A stretch of DNA of 42,084 nt from an uncultured Blautia sp. (GCA_900556555.1 USPF01000015.1:1-42084), one strand, 5' to 3'. Shown: positions 1 to 8,781, counted from the first letter of the stretch. Numbers and translations are program-made. Notes: generated by a model from the sequence alone, not told the origin.

Positions 1-314
1 TTTGTTTTCTGTCCGCGAACAGGAAGTCCTTTACGATGACGGATTCCTCTGTAGCATCCGATTTCCTGAAGTCTCTTGATATTCAGAGCGATTTCTCTTC
101 TTAAATCACCTTCTACAGGAATCTGTAATTCTTCGATTGCATCACGAATTTTTCCTACTTCTTCGTCTGTTACGTCTCTGACACGTGTGTCAGGATTAAC
201 GCCTGCCTTTTCAAGGATAAGATTTGAGCTTACTCTACCGATTCCATAGATGTAAGTCAAACCGATTTCAATACGTTTTTCTCTTGGTAAGTCTACACCA
301 GCTATACGAGCCAT
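1..314 (-). CDS. rpsM: 30S ribosomal protein S13 (3' end outside window)
   Basis: Small-subunit head protein that contacts 23S rRNA and the P-site tRNA. The reverse translation begins [14 protein letters not shown] and carries the S13 helix-two-turn-helix region and the C-terminal [14 protein letters not shown](K)T segment, so only the last residues lie beyond base 1. The ATG at 312-314 follows a clear GGAGG with 8 bases of spacing, so I chose it although the frame stays open for about 55 more codons upstream. It lies downstream of rpmJ, as in the usual alpha-operon order (infA-rpmJ-rpsM-rpsK-rpsD-rpoA). The rest of the operon would lie left of the window. Confidence 0.97.
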   Translation of the reverse strand, partial: MARIAGVDLPREKRIEIGLTYIYGIGRVSSNLILEKAGVNPDTRVRDVTDEEVGKIRDAIEELQIPVEGDLRREIALNIKRLQEIGCYRGIRHRKGLPVRGQKT

Positions 315-641
315 GTATTTGTTCCTCCATTTTTCTGTTAATATTGTTCCTAATTGAGACACATAAAACTGACGGGGTTCTATGCATCCAGCCGCAAAAA
401 TAATTTTACGCAGCCTTTCCGGCATTTGGCGGATGCCGGTATTAAGCAATATCCTCCTTATTATCGTAAGCATGCATTACGCATCTTCAATAATCTCTAA
501 GCTGCCTCGGTATAACAGCTTTTCTTCTAATATCACTATATTTCATCAGCATGAACAACGCATCCAGGCGGTTCATACTGCAGCCGCACTAAAATTACAC
601 AAACTATACGTCATATACCTATATTATCTATCTCTTATAGA
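315..641. other. rpmJ-rpsM intergenic spacer, no gene seen
   Basis: A 327-base gap inside a ribosomal operon, longer than usual there. I see a small perfect stem at 419-439 (seven paired bases, CCGGCAT/ATGCCGG, seven-base loop) without a U-tract, and an AAGGAGG on the minus strand at about 453-459. Neither leads to a convincing gene. The stem could affect rpsM translation or mRNA processing, which is inference only. Confidence 0.5.
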
Positions 642-755
642 TTAGCCCTGGCGCTGTTTGTGTTTAGGGTTTTCACAGATAATTCTGATGCTTCCCTTTC
701 TTTTGATAACCTTGCACTTTTCACAAATTGGTTTTACAGATGATCTAACTTTCAC
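642..755 (-). CDS. rpmJ: 50S ribosomal protein L36
   Basis: A 37-residue protein of the large subunit, exactly the usual L36 length. The reverse translation starts (GTG) [14 protein letters not shown] and ends [11 protein letters not shown], giving the zinc-ribbon pattern CxxC plus C and H of the zinc-binding L36 form. The GTG start at 753-755 is set by AGGAGG eight bases upstream. The gene sits before rpsM as expected, but the gene upstream is a glycosidase and not infA, which is unusual. Confidence 0.97.
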   Translation of the reverse strand: MKVRSSVKPICEKCKVIKRKGSIRIICENPKHKQRQG

Positions 756-793
756 TGTTCTTCCTCCTTTCTGAGCATAAAAGTACGCTTTAT

Positions 794-822
794 ATAGTAG
801 CACCTATTTGGCAAGAATGCAA
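794..822 (-). promoter_or_regulatory. Sigma-A type promoter for rpmJ-rpsM
   Basis: On the minus strand TTGCAT (817-822) and TACTAT (794-799) are separated by exactly 17 bases. It lies about 40 bases upstream of the rpmJ start and after the terminator of the GH2 operon, so rpmJ-rpsM appears to be transcribed from its own promoter. Confidence 0.75.
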
Positions 823-900
823 GTACTTTTTGCATGTTTTTCCAGATTTTAAATTATGTTTCAAAAAAGATACATTCTGCCTCTATATTTCCAAAAACCA

Positions 901-941
901 AAAAAAGCACCAAAACTCCTCTTGGACTTTATGGTGCTTTT
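901..941 (-). terminator. Rho-independent terminator after the GH2 gene
   Basis: Ten-base arms AAAAGCACCA (903-912) and TGGTGCTTTT (932-941) form a stem; on the minus strand it is followed by a run of T. It closes the glycosidase transcription unit just before the rpmJ promoter. Confidence 0.85.
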
Positions 942-955
942 CATTCCATCTTTTC

Positions 956-3202
956 TTATTTTTTAATCTGATTGAGCTCTTTGTTTATGACCGTAATTAA
1001 TTCCTGAGGAATACCAAGATTTTTCAGTTTTCCCATTGCATCTAAGGTCATAGCTTTCATCATGGCAAACTTTGGATGTTCCACCATAGTTCCGAAATAT
1101 TTCAAAATAACTTTTTCACCTTCTGGATTTTTCATAATAGTTCCAACCTTATCCGCACTGGAAAATCCTTCTGGATCCAACTGAATTTCTTCTGCATCTG
1201 TCAGGTCAAATTTTTCAAACCAGTTGATGACATTACCGCCTTCGTCTTTTTTGATATACTGGTAGCTCTTATCTTCTTCTTCCGTAAAATTCAGGATCAT
1301 ATGATCCTCATACAAATTCCCTTGTGCATCATATCCCCTGACGGCAATCTGGTTTTTTCCTTTAGACAGAAGAATTCCTTCAAAATGAGTCATAGGATTT
1401 ACGGTTTCCGTCTTGGCAACACTTTCACCATTAACCAACAATTCCAGTTTTTTCAGATTTGTCAAAACAGTAATAGTATTTTTTTCTTTATGACGGTTGA
1501 TAAATCTGCTTCCTGCAAGCTTTACAAAGGGGGTCTCTGACCAGTATGCCTTATACAAATAAAATGCATCCTTCTTGATTTTGCGGTCAATAGTAACCAG
1601 TCCTTTCTGATTCTGTCCCTGTTTGCCACCTTCATCCCTATTGGCACTTCCAAAGTCACAAAGGTTCCAAACATAGCTTCCCACAAAATATGGACGTTCT
1701 TCAAAAGAACGAAGCGCATTGTCTGTAAAAAGCAACTGATATTCCTCTGTATAATCCTTGGTTTTTGGTTCATAAGAATGATACTGAGGATTTGTGTCTA
1801 CACCGTATTCTGTCACCAGAAGAGGGATGTCCGGACATGCGGCATGGAATTCATCCAGACGTTTCTGCAAGCCTGGAATTGTATCATAGTACCATCCATA
1901 ATATAAATTATACCCAACTAATTCTGCCAGCCGGTTGATCGGACTTTCATTCGCCACAGAATAAATATTTGCTTCTGCTGTATATCTGTCTGGATCAAGG
2001 TTCTTTGTATATTCTGACATGCGTTTTACATGAGCGTGAATTTCTTCATTTTCGCCGGCAATAGTAATTTCATTCTGTACGCCCCAGCAATACACAGATG
2101 TGTGATTTCCACACTGCAGAATCAGACGTCTCATCTGTTCACGGATATTATCTTCAGCCGCTTCATTCTCAGAAATAATACTAATAAAAGGAACTTCTGC
2201 CCATACGAGGATTCCTTCCTCATCACATCTCTGATAGAAATAATCATCATGCTGATAGTGTGACAAACGGACAGAATTTGCTCCTATTTCTTTAATCAGC
2301 TGCATATCACATTCCATGTTTTCTTTTGAAACAGCATTTCCAACTCCGCCAAAATCCTGATGTCTGGCTACACCACGCAGTTTCACATGCTTGCCATTTA
2401 AGAAAAGTCCCTGATCGGAAGTAATCTGAATCGTACGAAAGCCTGTGGAGATGCTACGTTCTTCCACCACAGTTTCCTCTTCGTACAATTCCAGCTTAAC
2501 CTGGTATAAATATGGATCCTCAGTTCCCATCCACAGATGTGGCTTGGAAATCTCCAAAGTAAGTGAAAACGTATCTTTTCCCGAAAACTCCATAGAAGCT
2601 GACGTTTCACAGACAACCTCTTCCTGATTCAGAAGCAGCATGCGGACTTTTCCTTTGCTTTTTGCCTTTTCGCAAACAATGGATCCTGTACCCACTACTT
2701 TCCAGCAGCTTCCATTTTCTTCTTTTACTGTTCTGATTTGTACACCATCACGGCTTCCATCCAGATAATCAAAATGAATCTTTGGTGCCGCAATGACTTT
2801 CACATCTCTATATAATCCACCATAAAAGGAGAAATCTGCCATTTGCGGATAAACTGCATCATTTGCGCTATTATCTGTCACAATCTCAATCTGATTCTCA
2901 CCTTCATTGACATACTCATTGATTGACATGCGGTACAACGCATAAGGGCATGTATTCTCATAAACCTTCTGTCCATTGATATAGACCGTGCTGACCATAG
3001 CTGCTGCTCCTATTTCAAGGAAAAGACTCTGCTTAAGATCTGCTTCTGTAATCATCAGCTTTCTTGTATAAAAGCCTCTTCCTCTCCACATAGAAGTACC
3101 AGACTGTCCATCCGCTGAATTATATGTATGAGGAATCCTTACCTGCTCTGACGCTTCGTTTTCTTTATGAAAACTCCAGCTATCATTTAATAAAATCTCC
3201 AT
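956..3202 (-). CDS. Glycoside hydrolase family 2 protein (beta-galactosidase or beta-glucuronidase type)
   Basis: A 748-residue cytoplasmic GH2 enzyme with no signal peptide. The order is: N-terminal sugar-binding jelly roll (about 1-140), immunoglobulin-like domain (about 150-260), TIM barrel (about 265-560) and a C-terminal extension resembling those of DUF4982-type beta-galactosidases. The predicted acid/base is E378 in GVQNEI and the nucleophile is E465 in LLVTEYG. The segment NLYYGWY and the triad N531-Q-K533 match positions that bind the carboxylate in beta-glucuronidases, but related galactosidases can carry similar residues, so substrate is open. RBS GGAGG sets the start. It is 22 bases downstream of a GPH symporter, suggesting uptake followed by intracellular hydrolysis of a galactoside or glucuronide. 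Confidence 0.9.
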   Translation of the reverse strand: MEILLNDSWSFHKENEASEQVRIPHTYNSADGQSGTSMWRGRGFYTRKLMITEADLKQSLFLEIGAAAMVSTVYINGQKVYENTCPYALYRMSINEYVNEGENQIEIVTDNSANDAVYPQMADFSFYGGLYRDVKVIAAPKIHFDYLDGSRDGVQIRTVKEENGSCWKVVGTGSIVCEKAKSKGKVRMLLLNQEEVVCETSASMEFSGKDTFSLTLEISKPHLWMGTEDPYLYQVKLELYEEETVVEERSISTGFRTIQITSDQGLFLNGKHVKLRGVARHQDFGGVGNAVSKENMECDMQLIKEIGANSVRLSHYQHDDYFYQRCDEEGILVWAEVPFISIISENEAAEDNIREQMRRLILQCGNHTSVYCWGVQNEITIAGENEEIHAHVKRMSEYTKNLDPDRYTAEANIYSVANESPINRLAELVGYNLYYGWYYDTIPGLQKRLDEFHAACPDIPLLVTEYGVDTNPQYHSYEPKTKDYTEEYQLLFTDNALRSFEERPYFVGSYVWNLCDFGSANRDEGGKQGQNQKGLVTIDRKIKKDAFYLYKAYWSETPFVKLAGSRFINRHKEKNTITVLTNLKKLELLVNGESVAKTETVNPMTHFEGILLSKGKNQIAVRGYDAQGNLYEDHMILNFTEEEDKSYQYIKKDEGGNVINWFEKFDLTDAEEIQLDPEGFSSADKVGTIMKNPEGEKVILKYFGTMVEHPKFAMMKAMTLDAMGKLKNLGIPQELITVINKELNQIKK

Positions 3203-3224
3203 TCAATTGATTCCTCCTTTTTTC

Positions 3225-4628
3225 TTATGCTTCAACTACTTTTTTATCTAAAATTGCTTTTTCTCCATACATCTTTTTGTATTCTTCGTTTGTGATATGA
3301 TATCTCTTCAGTGCGATAATACTTGCCAAATCTCCAAGGAAAGGAGCACCAAGATACATAGCAATAGTTGCAATATAAAGAGCGGTTGTAGGTTCTGCAC
3401 CTGAACTGTATCCTGCCAATCCCATAACAATACCAACAATCGAAGAACCAAACGCACTGATTATTTTATCTACAAAAGAGAAAGTCGCACCGATAAATCC
3501 AGGCATAAATTTTCCTGTTTTCATCTTGTGATAATCAATGATTTCTGCAATCATAGGATCTACGTTCTGTGCAGAGAATCTACGGAACAGCATATTTGCA
3601 GCCATTAAGACAACGAACACAACCAGTGTTGATTCTCCGAAAGGACGGAAGATAATCAGAATACCTTCTAATATCAGATTGGCAATTGCACCAATCAGAG
3701 ATGCTTTTTTACAACCAAATTTTACTGCTACAGAACCTGCCACAAATGCTCCAACTAAAGACATTGGGGTAGAAATACCACCTACAATCGGCTGAAGATC
3801 CAGATTCTGTACTGCATATACATAGAAATAAGTCATAACCGCAGACTGGATTGTGGCTGCAATTTTATCTGTAGATGCTGCCAGAATCAGCATTCTCAGC
3901 GGCTGATTAATACGAAGAACATTTAAACTGTCTTTAATAGAAATCTTTTCTTGTTTTGTGTTTGGATCCTGACGATAAAATTCCGGTTTATCTGTTGCAG
4001 AGATTGCGAACAGACATCCAATCAGAAGCACTGCATGAAGAATAAATGCGCTGATAATGATCATAGTCCAGCCTTTCTGAGAACCAAGACCACCATTTTT
4101 CTGTAAAATTGGAATGATTCCAGTTGTCATAACCAGTCCAAGCATTGTGGAATAACATCCACCTGCAATACCGGAAAGCGGACGGTATTTTGGATTTTTT
4201 GTAACAATGGATAAGACACATTTATTTACCGTTGTCATAAAGGTATATCCAACTACCCATACTGCATACCATCCAATAACCCACACCATTCTGAAAGACT
4301 GTCCGATATCAAAGGAAAACAAATAAATCATAAAACTTGCAAACAACATAATCAGAGAACCGATTACGAGAAACGGACGAAACTTACCAAAACGAGTTTC
4401 TGTTCTATCGATGATAGAACCAATGATCGGGTCTGTAATTCCATCAAAAATTCTCATGAACGTCATAACGATTCCCATTAACATTACATTCAGTCCCAGA
4501 GCTTCTGTACTGAACACCAGAAAGAATGACATATTCAGCATATTGAATACGTTTGATGCTGCAGAGCCAAGTGGTGTCATGACAACACGCATGGCTTCCA
4601 TGTTTCTACCTTTTTCTCTACTACTCAT
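3225..4628 (-). CDS. GPH-family sugar:cation symporter
   Basis: A polytopic membrane protein of about 467 residues with around twelve hydrophobic segments. It belongs to the glycoside-pentoside-hexuronide:cation symporter family (MelB, LacS, GusB, XynB-type relatives), as shown by the N-terminal FSTEALGLN and DGITDPIIGSIIDRT loop region and the conserved loop FGKFRPFLVIGS. The ATG at 4626-4628 follows GGAGG by 5 bases; the earlier ATG overlaps that RBS and is unlikely. Expected role is import of the glycoside hydrolysed by the GH2 enzyme next in the operon. The cargo cannot be told from sequence. Confidence 0.9.
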   Translation of the reverse strand: MSSREKGRNMEAMRVVMTPLGSAASNVFNMLNMSFFLVFSTEALGLNVMLMGIVMTFMRIFDGITDPIIGSIIDRTETRFGKFRPFLVIGSLIMLFASFMIYLFSFDIGQSFRMVWVIGWYAVWVVGYTFMTTVNKCVLSIVTKNPKYRPLSGIAGGCYSTMLGLVMTTGIIPILQKNGGLGSQKGWTMIIISAFILHAVLLIGCLFAISATDKPEFYRQDPNTKQEKISIKDSLNVLRINQPLRMLILAASTDKIAATIQSAVMTYFYVYAVQNLDLQPIVGGISTPMSLVGAFVAGSVAVKFGCKKASLIGAIANLILEGILIIFRPFGESTLVVFVVLMAANMLFRRFSAQNVDPMIAEIIDYHKMKTGKFMPGFIGATFSFVDKIISAFGSSIVGIVMGLAGYSSGAEPTTALYIATIAMYLGAPFLGDLASIIALKRYHITNEEYKKMYGEKAILDKKVVEA

Positions 4629-4665
4629 ATTAACCTCCATAAATCTTTTGTATTTCTAGAAAAAG

Positions 4666-4694
4666 ATTATACTTTGGTTTTTATTTATTTTTCA
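4666..4694 (-). promoter_or_regulatory. Promoter of the symporter-GH2 operon
   Basis: On the minus strand a perfect TATAAT (4666-4671) lies 17 bases from a poor -35 TGAAAA (4689-4694). A strong -10 with a weak -35 fits activation by the AraC-type protein encoded just upstream. Confidence 0.6.
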
Positions 4695-4711
4695 CATACA
4701 AAACAAAGTTT

Positions 4712-5752
4712 TTACTGTTCTTTTTTAAGTTCTTTATGATTTTTCCTATATTTGAATGGTGATTCCCCATACTTTTGCCGAAAACACTTATAAAAATAGC
4801 TTTCATTTGCATATCCAATCTGTTCTACAACATCTTCGATTTTTGCATCTGTCTTACGCAGTAACTTCTCTGCTTCCTTCATGCGGATATCAATTAAGAT
4901 ATCTTTAAATCTCCGTCCTGTTTCCATTTTTAACAGAGTACTTAAATAATTCGGATGAAAACACATATGTTTTGCCACAGACTGCAGGGTTGCGTCTTTG
5001 TAATGCTCTTTCAGATACTCCACCACATCCTTTTGAATCTTCGAATTGTTTTTCCTGATTGTTTCCTCATCATTCTGTTCCGCTGCACGGGAAATTTCTA
5101 TAAACAAAATGCAAAGACAGCTTATCATTTTGCCCTTATTGCATGGATTCTCCAAAAAATATTCACAAATAATCTGCTCCATCAGTTGTTCTACAAAGCT
5201 ATGTTCCGGGATATGATAATATATATAATTTTTCTTTTTACTTTCTGAATACAAGCTGTTGATAATATAGTTTGAAATATAGTTATCATCAGAAAATAAA
5301 TACATAAAGATTGTATCAAAGAAATCCGCTGTCATGAGAATGTTAAACATCCACACATCATCTCCTGCAATTTCTGTAGAGTGAGCTACATTCTTATCCA
5401 TCAGGCATAAATCTCCTGATTTCATCTTTATTTTTTTTCCTTCGATATACATATCAAGCTCACCTTCCAGCATAAATGACAACTCGATATATTCATGTCT
5501 GTGATTCGGAATTTGTATATCACGATATTTTTGCCGGATAATAATACGCTCTTTCTGTAAATCCTCATTGGGATAAGAAATCATAATATGATTCTCATCC
5601 TCTCTCAGTGCCATTTTATTATAGTCAAGCCGGTTCTTCTCTATTCCCTCTTCCTTATTTAGATACCGTTTCAACTCCTCATAGTTTTTTTGCATACTTT
5701 TCCCCATTTCTAAGCAGACATCTGAAAAACATGGAATCCTAAGTGATTCCAT
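4712..5752 (-). CDS. AraC-family transcriptional activator
   Basis: About 346 residues with an N-terminal cupin-type sensor (around 75-165, including RHEYIELSFMLEGELD and a GD turn) and a C-terminal AraC pair of helix-turn-helix motifs (around 240-340, with HPNYLSTLLK and the signature ANESYFYKCFRQKYGESPFKYR). It precedes the symporter and GH2 genes on the same strand and probably activates them on binding a sugar. The first ATG has only a weak GAGAG upstream. An internal ATG at residue 20, preceded by GGGG, is an alternative start. The gene begins 21 bases after the pcrA stop. Confidence 0.92.
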   Translation of the reverse strand: MESLRIPCFSDVCLEMGKSMQKNYEELKRYLNKEEGIEKNRLDYNKMALREDENHIMISYPNEDLQKERIIIRQKYRDIQIPNHRHEYIELSFMLEGELDMYIEGKKIKMKSGDLCLMDKNVAHSTEIAGDDVWMFNILMTADFFDTIFMYLFSDDNYISNYIINSLYSESKKKNYIYYHIPEHSFVEQLMEQIICEYFLENPCNKGKMISCLCILFIEISRAAEQNDEETIRKNNSKIQKDVVEYLKEHYKDATLQSVAKHMCFHPNYLSTLLKMETGRRFKDILIDIRMKEAEKLLRKTDAKIEDVVEQIGYANESYFYKCFRQKYGESPFKYRKNHKELKKEQ

Positions 5753-5773
5753 GGATTGTCATTTTCTCTCTCA

Positions 5774-7984
5774 TCAGACTTTTTTTAATTTTGCAAAGGA
5801 TGCAAACATTTTCTTCACACCCACTTTATCAAAATTCACGGTTACTTCATAGTCCCGCCCACCTTCTACAATGGCTGTCACTACTCCTGTTCCGAATTTT
5901 ATATGCTTTACCGTGTCTCCTACACTATAATCCAGTCCATCTGATTTTTTCACTTCAAACTGTTTTGGTACAAAAGCCGGCTGTTTGAATGCCTGCTTCA
6001 TCTGTCTGAAAGAAGTTGGCATGGGAATATCCATGACCTTTTTTTCCTGAAACTCTCTACCAAGTTCTACCAATTCCCTTGGAATTTCCTTGATAAATCT
6101 GGAAACCTTGTTATACTGGGTTTCTCCCCGGATCATTCTCTGCTGGGCACAGGTAAGTGTTAAATCTTTCATCGCTCTTGTGATTCCTACATAACACAAT
6201 CGGCGCTCCTCTTCGATTTCTGTAGGATCATCTGCCGTGATGGTCATGTAACTTGGGAAAATCCCGTCTTCCATACCTGCCAGATACACAAAAGGAAATT
6301 CCAGTCCCTTCGCACTGTGCAAGGTCATGAGAAGTACCTGGTTATCATCTCCATCTACAGAATCGATATCTGCCACCAGTGCCACCTCTTCCAAAAATCC
6401 AGACAACGTAGGCTCATCATTTTCTTCTTCATAAGAAACTACTTTTGTAATTAATTCATCAATATTTTCGATTCTGGCCTCAGCCTCTTCTGTACCTTCA
6501 GCTTCCAGTTCTTTTACATATCCGGTACTGTCAATAATATCCTTCAAAAGTTCAGAAGGGGACAGGATTTCTGCTTTGCTTCTCAGGGTCTGAATAAAAG
6601 TAACAAAAGGTGCCACCTTAGCTGCAGCCCGGCCAAGAGAGGTAATCTGTTCTGCCTGGCGAAGAGCATTATAAAAGCTGATATTTTCCTGTGAAGCATA
6701 GTCCTGTACACGGCTTAATGTGGTTGCCCCGATTCCTCTTTTTGGCACATTGATAATTCGCTTTACCGCCAGGTCATCTCTTGCATTATCTACTGTTTTA
6801 AGATAGGCCAGCAAGTCCTTGATTTCCTTTCTGGCATAGAAGTTCACTCCCCCTACCAGCTTATAAGGAATATTTGCCATAAGGAATTTTTCCTCAAAAA
6901 GGCGGGATTGTGCATTGGTCCGGTAGAGAATTGCCATATCTCGGTATTCTCCATCTTTCTCCCGCACCTTTTTGCTGATATCGCCCACAATATATTCTGC
7001 TTCCTCGTATGCGTTCATAAACTGGCGGAAGTGAAGTTTTTCGCCTTCTTCGTTTTCTGTCCAGAGAGTTTTTGTCTTACGCTCCAGATTGTTCTGAATC
7101 ACCTGATTGGCAGCATTTAAAATATTCTGAGTAGAGCGGTAATTCTGCTCCAGCCTTACCACCTTTGCGTCTGCAAACACATGCTCAAACCCTAAAATAT
7201 TCTTGATGTTTGCTCCTCTGAACTTGTAGATAGACTGGTCATCATCTCCCACTACACAGAGATTCCTATATTTTTCAGCCAGCAGGCTTACAAACTTAAA
7301 CTGGGCAGTATTGGTATCCTGGTACTCATCCACCATAATGTACTTAAACCGTTCCTGGAAATGCTCCAGCACATCAGGACATGCCTGGAAAAGTTCTACT
7401 GTCTTCATGATCAGATCATCGAAGTCAAGGGCATTGTTTTTCTTCAATTCTTTCTGATATTCTTTATACGCCAGGGCAATTTTCCTTTTCGAAAAATCTC
7501 CCATAACATTTATCTCGTATTCTTCCGGCCCAATCAATTCATCTTTTGCAGAAGAAATGGCTGCCATGATTGCTCTCTCTTTATAAATCTTGGTATCAAT
7601 ATCAAGGCGTTTACAGATGTCCTTCATCAATGTCTTCTGGTCATCTGTATCGTAAATCGTAAAGTTTGTATCAAATCCAAGACGGTCAATAAACCGGCGG
7701 AGCATACGCACACAACTGGAATGAAACGTAGAGACCCAGATGCTTTCTGAGCCGAATCCTACAATCTTATCTACTCGCTCTCGCATTTCTCCTGCAGCTT
7801 TATTTGTAAAAGTAATCGCCATGATATTCCAGGGATTTACCCCCTTCTCTTCAATCAGATATGCAATTCTATGGGTCAGCACTCTGGTCTTTCCGGAACC
7901 GGCACCTGCCAGGATTAATACAGGGCCTTCTGTATGAAAAACAGCTTCTCTCTGTCTGTCGTTTAATGTATCGTAGATACTCAT
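5774..7984 (-). CDS. pcrA: ATP-dependent DNA helicase PcrA (UvrD family)
   Basis: Superfamily 1A 3'-5' helicase acting in repair, replication restart and removal of RecA filaments. Motifs in order: Q motif DRQREAV, Walker A AGAGSGKT (26-33), VDEYQDTN (motif II), GDDDQSIYKFRGA (motif III), QNYRST (motif IV), LMTLHSAKGLEF (motif V) and CYVGITRA (motif VI). The C-terminal tail ends in a Tudor-like segment (VGDTVKHIKFGTGVV), typical of PcrA and used for RNA polymerase contact. I place the start at the ATG 7982-7984 (MSIYDTLND) because GGAGG lies 11 bases upstream; a longer TTG start would overlap that RBS. Length of 736 is normal. Confidence 0.97.
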   Translation of the reverse strand: MSIYDTLNDRQREAVFHTEGPVLILAGAGSGKTRVLTHRIAYLIEEKGVNPWNIMAITFTNKAAGEMRERVDKIVGFGSESIWVSTFHSSCVRMLRRFIDRLGFDTNFTIYDTDDQKTLMKDICKRLDIDTKIYKERAIMAAISSAKDELIGPEEYEINVMGDFSKRKIALAYKEYQKELKKNNALDFDDLIMKTVELFQACPDVLEHFQERFKYIMVDEYQDTNTAQFKFVSLLAEKYRNLCVVGDDDQSIYKFRGANIKNILGFEHVFADAKVVRLEQNYRSTQNILNAANQVIQNNLERKTKTLWTENEEGEKLHFRQFMNAYEEAEYIVGDISKKVREKDGEYRDMAILYRTNAQSRLFEEKFLMANIPYKLVGGVNFYARKEIKDLLAYLKTVDNARDDLAVKRIINVPKRGIGATTLSRVQDYASQENISFYNALRQAEQITSLGRAAAKVAPFVTFIQTLRSKAEILSPSELLKDIIDSTGYVKELEAEGTEEAEARIENIDELITKVVSYEEENDEPTLSGFLEEVALVADIDSVDGDDNQVLLMTLHSAKGLEFPFVYLAGMEDGIFPSYMTITADDPTEIEEERRLCYVGITRAMKDLTLTCAQQRMIRGETQYNKVSRFIKEIPRELVELGREFQEKKVMDIPMPTSFRQMKQAFKQPAFVPKQFEVKKSDGLDYSVGDTVKHIKFGTGVVTAIVEGGRDYEVTVNFDKVGVKKMFASFAKLKKV

Positions 7985-8001
7985 AATCTTTCTATCCTCC
8001 A

Positions 8002-8013
8002 AAACATTTGTTC
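8002..8013. promoter_or_regulatory. LexA (SOS) box-like site at pcrA
   Basis: Reads GAACAAATGTTT on the minus strand, one change from the Gram-positive LexA core GAAC-N4-GTTC. It covers the expected transcription start of pcrA, directly downstream of the -10 element. pcrA belongs to the LexA regulon in Bacillus subtilis, which supports the reading. Confidence 0.5.
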
Positions 8014-8017
8014 TTAC

Positions 8018-8046
8018 AATATAGCATTCTTCCGGGAAGAACGCAA
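8018..8046 (-). promoter_or_regulatory. pcrA promoter containing a perfect 15-base palindrome
   Basis: TTGCGT (8041-8046) and TATATT (8018-8023) on the minus strand are separated by 17 bases. The spacer holds TTCTTCC-G-GGAAGAA (8027-8041), a perfect inverted repeat that reaches the -35 element and could be an operator. Confidence 0.65.
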
Positions 8047-8052
8047 GAATAC

Positions 8053-8081
8053 TTTACAAATGGTTTTGAAAACTATATAAT
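8053..8081 (+). promoter_or_regulatory. Promoter of the DUF1836 gene
   Basis: TTTACA (8053-8058), 17 bases, TATAAT (8076-8081), followed by AGAGGTGAT as RBS before the ATG at 8103. The pcrA promoter lies back to back with it, 7 bases away. Confidence 0.8.
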
Positions 8082-8102
8082 AGAGAGCAGAGGTGATAAA
8101 AC

Positions 8103-8699
8103 ATGACAATAGACACAAAAGATATTTTAAACAGCATTTTAGCCAGTGTCTCCCGCATCGATTACATCAAGCCAGGGGAGATTCCTAATATAGATTTGTA
8201 TATGGACCAGGTTACGACCTTTATGGAAGATCAACTTGCATCTTCCAAACGTCATCCTGAGGATAAGATTCTCACGAAAACAATGATTAATAACTATGCC
8301 AAAAACCATCTTCTTCCCCCTCCGGTTAAGAAGAAGTATTCCAAAGAACATCTTTTCATTCTGACTTTTATTTATTATTTTAAGAATATCCTGTCTATCA
8401 ATGATATTCAGGTTCTTCTGGCTCCCCTTACAGAAAAATATTTTTCAGGGGAAGAAAGCCTGCAATTACAGGATATCTATGAAGAAGTTATGAAGCTGGA
8501 ATTGGAGCAGATTCAGCCCCTTGCCAAAGATGTGACCAAGAAATTTAATAAGTCTCAGGAATCTTTTGCTGATGTCCCAGAAGAGGATCGTGATTTCCTG
8601 CAGAAATTTGCTTTTATCTGTATGCTGAGTTTTGATGTCTATGTAAAAAAACAGGTGATTGAGCATTTGATTGACAAAATGTCTAACCCGGAATCCTGA
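8103..8699 (+). CDS. DUF1836 domain protein
   Basis: A soluble 198-residue protein of the DUF1836 (YkrK-like) family of Firmicutes. Family features visible are the segment TKTMINNYAKNHLLPPPVKKKYSKEHLFILTFIYYFKNILS (in about residues 58-100), where the N-terminal part resembles a MerR-like winged helix with the pattern NNY-K-LLPPP-KK-Y. This suggests DNA binding, but no role is established. It is transcribed divergently from pcrA from its own promoter and ends in a terminator, so it is a single-gene unit. RBS AGAGGTGAT fixes the start. Confidence 0.85.
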   Translation: MTIDTKDILNSILASVSRIDYIKPGEIPNIDLYMDQVTTFMEDQLASSKRHPEDKILTKTMINNYAKNHLLPPPVKKKYSKEHLFILTFIYYFKNILSINDIQVLLAPLTEKYFSGEESLQLQDIYEEVMKLELEQIQPLAKDVTKKFNKSQESFADVPEEDRDFLQKFAFICMLSFDVYVKKQVIEHLIDKMSNPES

Positions 8700-8716
8700 C
8701 TTTGCTGAACATCTAT

Positions 8717-8771
8717 AAAAAAGCTGTACCAGGGTATCTACTCCATATCCCGGCACAGCTTTTCTCTTTTT
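8717..8771. terminator. Terminator after the DUF1836 gene
   Basis: Arms AAAAGCTGT (8719-8727) and ACAGCTTTT (8755-8763) with further inner pairing (CAGGG/CCCGG), then a T-rich tail on the plus strand. The A-rich left side lets it act also for the convergent yerC-like gene. Confidence 0.8.
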
Positions 8772-8781
8772 GATTCTGCTT

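Noticed and set aside
315..479. In-frame upstream extension of rpsM (about 55 codons from an ATG)
   Set aside because: S13 begins MARIAG in all bacteria and a GGAGG lies correctly before the ATG at 314; the open frame is chance.
382..645. Plus-strand open frame of 87 codons in the rpmJ-rpsM spacer
   Set aside because: No RBS, no recognisable protein features, and antisense to a ribosomal operon spacer.
7985..8002. Longer N-terminus for PcrA from a TTG codon
   Set aside because: The codons overlap the GGAGG RBS; the family start MSIYD follows directly.
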